From positions 218,277 to 241,252 of the forward strand of contig NMRA01000267.1 of assembly GCA_002633005.1 (NCBI GenBank): a stretch of 22,976 nucleotides of DNA. The letters are read 5' to 3'. The notes under the pieces are model-generated. The model was given only the letters and a program-made list of their open reading frames with translations, was not told the DNA's origin and searched no databases. Numbering within the stretch: position 1 is the stretch's first letter; the number at the start of each line of letters is the position of its first letter. Positions 19,513-22,976 of this stretch are shown in pieces. The DNA comes from Phoronis australis (taxonomy: Eukaryota; Phoronida; Phoronidae). The position numbers and the translations under genes are program-made.

Positions 19513-19612
19513 GCCTCCCGTTCAGTTACGCTAGGACCTCGCTAAAAAGCAAGATTCGAGAGATTGTGTGAGATATTGCCATGTATTTTGACAGAGACCC
19601 CGTGACTTTGAT
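19513..19612 (+). mobile_element. second copy of the 8098 MITE-like repeat, truncated
   Basis: Matches 8098-8197 in the same orientation: both contain CTAGGACCTCGCTAAAAAGC and GAGATATTGCC, with scattered substitutions and a small deletion. The right inverted end present at 8244 is missing here, so the copy is truncated or internally diverged. Confidence 0.7.
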
Positions 19613-20899
19613 ATCACAGGCGATCGGCAGGAGAATTCACTCCGCCATCTTTCGCTGCAATCATAGTTATCGGTCAAAAAACTAGCGCCCCAAGCGGCTA
19701 ATAAGCAACACTAATTCAACGGCGCAATCCGAACCATGTAAACACCGATAAATTCATACTTAAATGACGTTTGACGTGCAATAAAATTACTGTGTGATTG
19801 AAAATGGGTAAAATACGTAAACTAACATCGATTGAGAATTAAAATTTGTGTTTTAATCAATAGCGAAGTGTATTTGCTTTAATCCTCTGGAAGCTCTCTT
19901 CAGAAGCCATCATGTTTCATGTTTTGAGTTCTTAATAAAACAAATTACAGCTTCTCATAACATTTCATACCTCAATGGACTACATAATGGTTCAGGAGGG
20001 AGTTGCCCCCATGTGCCAGCAAGGAAGGAGTGCAAACCGGGTGGGCGCAAAATGGGTGTTGACCCCCTTCCATGGGGTACATGGGAGGAGTATTAAACAG
20101 GGAAAAATCCAATGGGGTATGCCACATGAGTGTTGAGCCCCTCCCAGTGTTCCCCTGACAATTGATAAGATTTGACCCTCGTCTGAGCATGACCCCAAGG
20201 ACTTTTGCTTGTAATGACTGGTGGCCATCATGCCCCAGTACCATTCTGGGTGATTTCAATTTTTCATTCCAAAGTGCTCCCAGCTCACTGAGCGTTTCAT
20301 GTCCAGCCAGCAATTTTGAATGTGTTCCCTATGAATACGCCAGCCTGCTGCCAGTGCAGACAATTGATCCGTGCAGTAGGTGTAACACAAGTGAGAAGAA
20401 GAAAGCAAGACAATTTATCACTACTACAACACGGTAGACCATTCTTATGCTCCCTCACATATAATTTTAATAGACGTACATCGACAACAAAATATCTGCA
20501 GATGGCAGAGCGTAGCCTGTGCCGTAGCCTACACTGCAGACAACAGCGGCACCAGGACTGCGATCGACTTGACTTCCAACCATGAACAGAACACGCAAAA
20601 TGAAAGACAATGTATCATATTATAGAATAACAACTAATCCATACATTTTTGGATCCTTAGGAAACGTAAAAAATGACACGTCTGGGGGTTTTCGTGGATG
20701 AATTAGTGCAATTTATCGCACTGTAAAATGCGCCCATCTCCATTGTTGTCGCGATTCCTACTTGACCGTTTGTTATTCCCCATTTGGCGGCGCTAGTAGC
20801 AACGATAACAGCGAACTCACAAGTGAACTCTCCTATTGTACACATACACTCCTTGCTACCACTCCGATTCCGTCATCTGCTCCACTGTGCAATGAAGAG
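19613..20899. other. no supported gene
   Basis: 19980-20170 is richer in G and C and carries repeated GTGTTGA(C/G)CCC words. A roughly 110-codon minus-strand frame (19972-20313) and overlapping plus-strand frames occupy this segment. None has recognisable domains, and the minus-strand frame has no early ATG. The segment could be the remnant of an unidentified repeat. Confidence 0.35.
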
Positions 20900-20917
20900 A
20901 ATAGCGGATTTGCAGCG
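20900..20917 (+). repeat. left copy of an 18-bp inverted duplicated sequence
   Basis: AATAGCGGATTTGCAGCG, identical to the complement of 22471-22488. The bases just before it (AATGAAG) also precede the other copy, separated from the 18-mer by one or two bases. Further in, both copies have GCATTGTG and GTGGTCAGG, with unrelated sequence between. Confidence 0.7.
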
Positions 20918-21705
20918 CAAACGAACTACGCATTGTGCATGTGCGAGTTACTTCCTGCGCGAAGGCTCATCTGATAGCTTGTGGTCAGGCATGTCTTGAG
21001 CAGGCTGGATAATGTGTGCATTTGGAGTGATTTGCAAACTAAAAACCATGTTTCATTTTTTTTGCTTTATAATACCAAGCAAGTCCTCTCTCTCGTTTGT
21101 AAACACAGCGTAGCTATGATCAGTGACCGTGTGACCGAGGGCACAACTGTCGTCATGTTCAGTATTGGGGCTATCGGCGTTGATTTCGAAATCTCCTCTG
21201 GTTTCAGACAAGTTGAGAGTTCTTGGGTTGCTTAACTATTGTAGCTTTCGCCGTGGATATGCTAGAGACGTTAATTTTAAGAGGAAACTCCGTCGGAATG
21301 TTGTTCTCATACGTCTTTTTTACCAGGAAAATGTTCGCTGCACACACGATGGCCCCTAGGCAATTACATCACACTGGATGCCGCAGGCATTCAGGGGCGA
21401 TAGTACATCCTCACAAAAAGTTACTCATTTCAAAATACAGCAAATAAAATCAAATGAACCATACATGTAGGAACACAGAGTTACAATTAACACATACCAC
21501 GACTCTGGATTCAATTTAGTCAGCAAAACTTGAACAAATCGATGAAAATCTGTCGCGGTTTGCTCGAGTTTCTCTCAGTTACCAGGTGCCATTTTGAGGA
21601 AGTTGGTGAAATTACGCATGTTGACGAATAAAAAGTCCAAAGGACACACATCTTACAAGTTTCTCCCGATACTTTCTCATGCTATTTTACAAGTGTCGCG
21701 CGCTA
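20918..21705. other. no supported gene
   Basis: Mixed-composition sequence between the inverted copy and the minisatellite. A frame continuing from an ATG at 20893 shares Ile-Ala-Asp-Leu-Gln-Arg with the leader of the THAP gene, reflecting the DNA duplication and not an established protein. Confidence 0.4.
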
Positions 21706-21828
21706 GCGTCTGACGCTGGCGTCTGACGATGGCGTCTGACGCTGGCGTCTGACGCTGGCGTCTGACGCTGGCGTCTGACGCTGGCGTCTGACGCTGGCGT
21801 CTGACGCTGGCGTCTGACGCTGGCGTCT
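21706..21828 (+). repeat. 13-bp minisatellite, about 9.5 copies
   Basis: The unit GCGTCTGACGCTG repeats head to tail from 21706. Units 1 and 3-9 are identical, unit 2 has one change (GATG for GCTG), and a partial tenth unit ends at 21828. Near-identity implies recent expansion. Each unit contains GCGTC-T-GACGC, a perfect odd palindrome. The period is not a multiple of three and no frame uses it. Confidence 0.95.
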
Positions 21829-22187
21829 AACCTTTGCTTAACTCACGTGATTCAGTTGACATGCTTTGTGGTTATCGCAGCTCACGCGGTGACAAAATTA
21901 ACGGCAACCAAAAAAGTGGAGTTATAATTCTTCACCCAAGTCAACTTAATTCTCACAACTAAGCTTCATCAAAGATATGTATAGAAGTAGAAAGGACCAA
22001 TTATGAAAGTAAGCTTTTAAATGATAGTTTTAAGTGTAGAATGTATTTTTGACGAGGTGAAAACTCGAAATCGGTAACCCAAATCCGGTCACGGCCCGTT
22101 TAACGAAATGTAACGAAATGAGTACAGAAAGCGAATGGGAGTATTGTAGCCCCTATATGGCCTACCGAGGGGCTACGTGTTGCCTAC
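21829..22187 (-). other. probable intron downstream of the THAP exon
   Basis: Follows the candidate donor GTAGGC at 22187-22182 on the minus strand. No sequence encoding the expected Cys-Ser-x-His-Phe half of the THAP finger is visible here or further left in the window. Confidence 0.4.
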
Positions 22188-22379
22188 TAGATAGTCCTGC
22201 GTTGGTTTGAATGCGCTAAATCTCCCCTTACTCCCAGCTCTCCTAATGTTGTTTATCAATTTTTCACGAAGTTCTTGGTTTGCAGGGAACACAGAAAAAC
22301 TCAGATTTTCATCTGTCTTGTTGTTTTTGAAGCAGCCAGGAACACAAGTGTATCCGCTGTAAGTTTTCTTCGCGCTCAT
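22188..22379 (-). CDS. THAP-domain protein, first coding exon (partial)
   Basis: The ATG at 22379 starts MSAKKTYSGYTCVPGCFKNN, which holds the first zinc ligands of a C2CH THAP finger (Cys12 and Cys16, spacing C-x3-C). Next come Leu-Ser-Phe-Ser-Val-Phe-Pro (about 26-32), the basic helix ELREKLINNIRR, and FKPTQDYL (about 57-64), which fits the segment just before the Cys-x-x-His-Phe half. That half is missing, because the frame then reads Val-Gly-Asn-Thr-stop. GTAGGC begins exactly after Leu64, so a phase-0 donor at 22187 is likely. A GTAAGG donor at 22231 is an alternative but would cut out the FKPT segment. The usual conserved Trp in the helix is replaced by Leu. THAP proteins are DNA-binding regulators or derivatives of P-type transposases; which this is cannot be told from one exon. 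A frame-shifted upstream ORF from ATG 22446 overlaps the start. Confidence 0.8.
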
Positions 22380-22446
22380 ACCGCGTATTATGCTTGTTAC
22401 TATGGCCGCTTTCGGAATCCTGACCACAGCACCCACAATGCACCAT
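22309..22446 (-). promoter_or_regulatory. upstream ORF overlapping the THAP start
   Basis: An ATG at 22446 opens a 45-codon frame ending at TGA 22311-22309, out of frame with and overlapping the THAP ATG at 22379. If transcribed from further upstream it would lower use of the THAP start. Alternatively the transcript begins downstream of it. Confidence 0.3.
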
Positions 22447-22470
22447 TTTAACCTAACTTCAATATGGCGT

Positions 22471-22488
22471 CGCTGCAAATCCGCTATT
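22471..22488 (-). repeat. right copy of the 18-bp inverted duplicated sequence
   Basis: Reads AATAGCGGATTTGCAGCG on the minus strand, about 90 bp upstream of the THAP ATG, exactly matching 20900-20917 in opposite orientation. Confidence 0.7.
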
Positions 22489-22828
22489 ACTTCATTTTTC
22501 AAAGAAAACGGAAGCTGAGTGACGATGAAGAAACAGAAGCTGCTGGTACGATGCGAATTTTAATCGAAGTCAAAGTGAATCACTCAGAAACTCATCATTC
22601 TCTCTTTGTCAAACATTAAAATTAATACGATTTGCAAAGCAAGCACGTGGTTAAAACCAACACCAAAAAGAAATTTGGTCTTTTGGTTAACATACTATTT
22701 TAAGCACAACAACTTTTCCTACAAATTGGTTGCACAAATATAAAAGGTGCAATAAACATTACAGGAAGGAGCAGGTTCGCACTGGAACGGTGTGGACCAT
22801 AAACAAGTATGTCTGGGGTTTATTCGGA
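22489..22828. other. no supported gene; THAP 5' flank
   Basis: The likely promoter side of the THAP gene. No TATA box stands out. AT-rich from about 22570. Confidence 0.4.
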
Positions 22829-22895
22829 AGCGTGGTGGCGCAATGGAAGAGTGTTTGCTCTTTAAACAAGAGATCATGAGTTCGAGTCCATCCAA
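22829..22895 (+). other. tRNA-derived SINE head / pseudo-tRNA
   Basis: Contains a pol III A-box-like TGGCGCAATGG (22836-22846) and a B-box-like AGTTCGAGTCC (22879-22889) at tRNA spacing. A 4-bp stem CTCT/AGAG with loop TTAAACA stands where the anticodon arm should be. The T-arm outside the B-box and the acceptor stem do not pair well, so it is not a functional tRNA. It looks like the head of a SINE; the window ends before any tail can be judged. Confidence 0.5.
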
Positions 22896-22976
22896 TTTAT
22901 TATTTTCCGTTTTTAAATGACAAGCGGCGATACCGCTATTAAACTGTTTAATGCTTTAAAAAAAGAATTGTTAATA

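Noticed and set aside
19972-20313. About 110-codon minus-strand frame
   Set aside because: Opens at a TTG, with no early ATG, no domain, and internal repeated words. More likely repeat remnant than gene.
20893-20996. Coding exon sharing Ile-Ala-Asp-Leu-Gln-Arg with the THAP leader
   Set aside because: The shared residues come from an 18-bp DNA match. The matching stretch near the THAP gene is upstream of its ATG and probably untranslated.
21706-21828. CRISPR array interpretation of the short repeats
   Set aside because: Units are head to tail with no spacers, in a eukaryotic context.
22836-22889. Functional tRNA gene
   Set aside because: The T-arm and acceptor stem do not pair. Only the pol III boxes and a 4-bp anticodon-arm stem are recognisable.

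Overview
The window looks like gene-poor, repeat-rich DNA from an animal nuclear genome, probably a marine invertebrate. The evidence is long AT-rich non-coding stretches, splice-like signals, a single-exon class A GPCR, a THAP zinc-finger exon, tRNA-derived SINE-like heads, hAT-type and foldback mini-transposons, and isolated N's. Nothing resembles bacterial operon structure. I cannot fix the species from the sequence.

Only two genes are well supported. A rhodopsin-like GPCR lies on the minus strand (ATG at 16726, stop at 15803) with a TATA box about 130 bp upstream. Its first six transmembrane helices are recognisable, but TM7 lacks NPxxY and the frame ends beside a repeat-like palindrome. 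The second is the first exon of a THAP-domain protein on the minus strand (22379 to about 22188), which stops at a splice donor before the second half of the zinc finger. Weaker candidate exons or small genes are at 247-438, 4298-4495, 7666-7931 and 15259-15696.

Layout: 1-2.6 kb is mostly featureless, with one weak exon. 2.65-2.75 kb holds a GGCCGT-rich hairpin cluster. 3.4-4.7 kb is GC/CpG-rich and could be a promoter region. 5.5 kb has a poly-G run. 6.07 kb has a pre-miRNA-sized hairpin. 7.7-8.2 kb has a candidate exon and a short inverted-repeat element whose relative lies at 19.5 kb. 10.0-13.0 kb is a two-block tandem array of about 420-440 bp units. 13.3-13.55 kb is a foldback element. 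15.2-16.9 kb is the GPCR locus. 18.66 kb is a hAT-like MITE. 20.9-22.5 kb has inverted copies of an 18-bp sequence with a 13-bp minisatellite and the THAP exon between them. The right edge carries a SINE-like tRNA head.

The most unusual structure is the 10-13 kb array. Every full unit has, at the same place, a direct repeat of the nuclear-receptor half-site AGGTCA with 1-bp spacing (DR1). Three of the six copies match the consensus exactly. Each unit also carries several more GGTCA half-sites. Whether this is a regulatory array or a satellite that happens to contain the motif cannot be settled from sequence alone.
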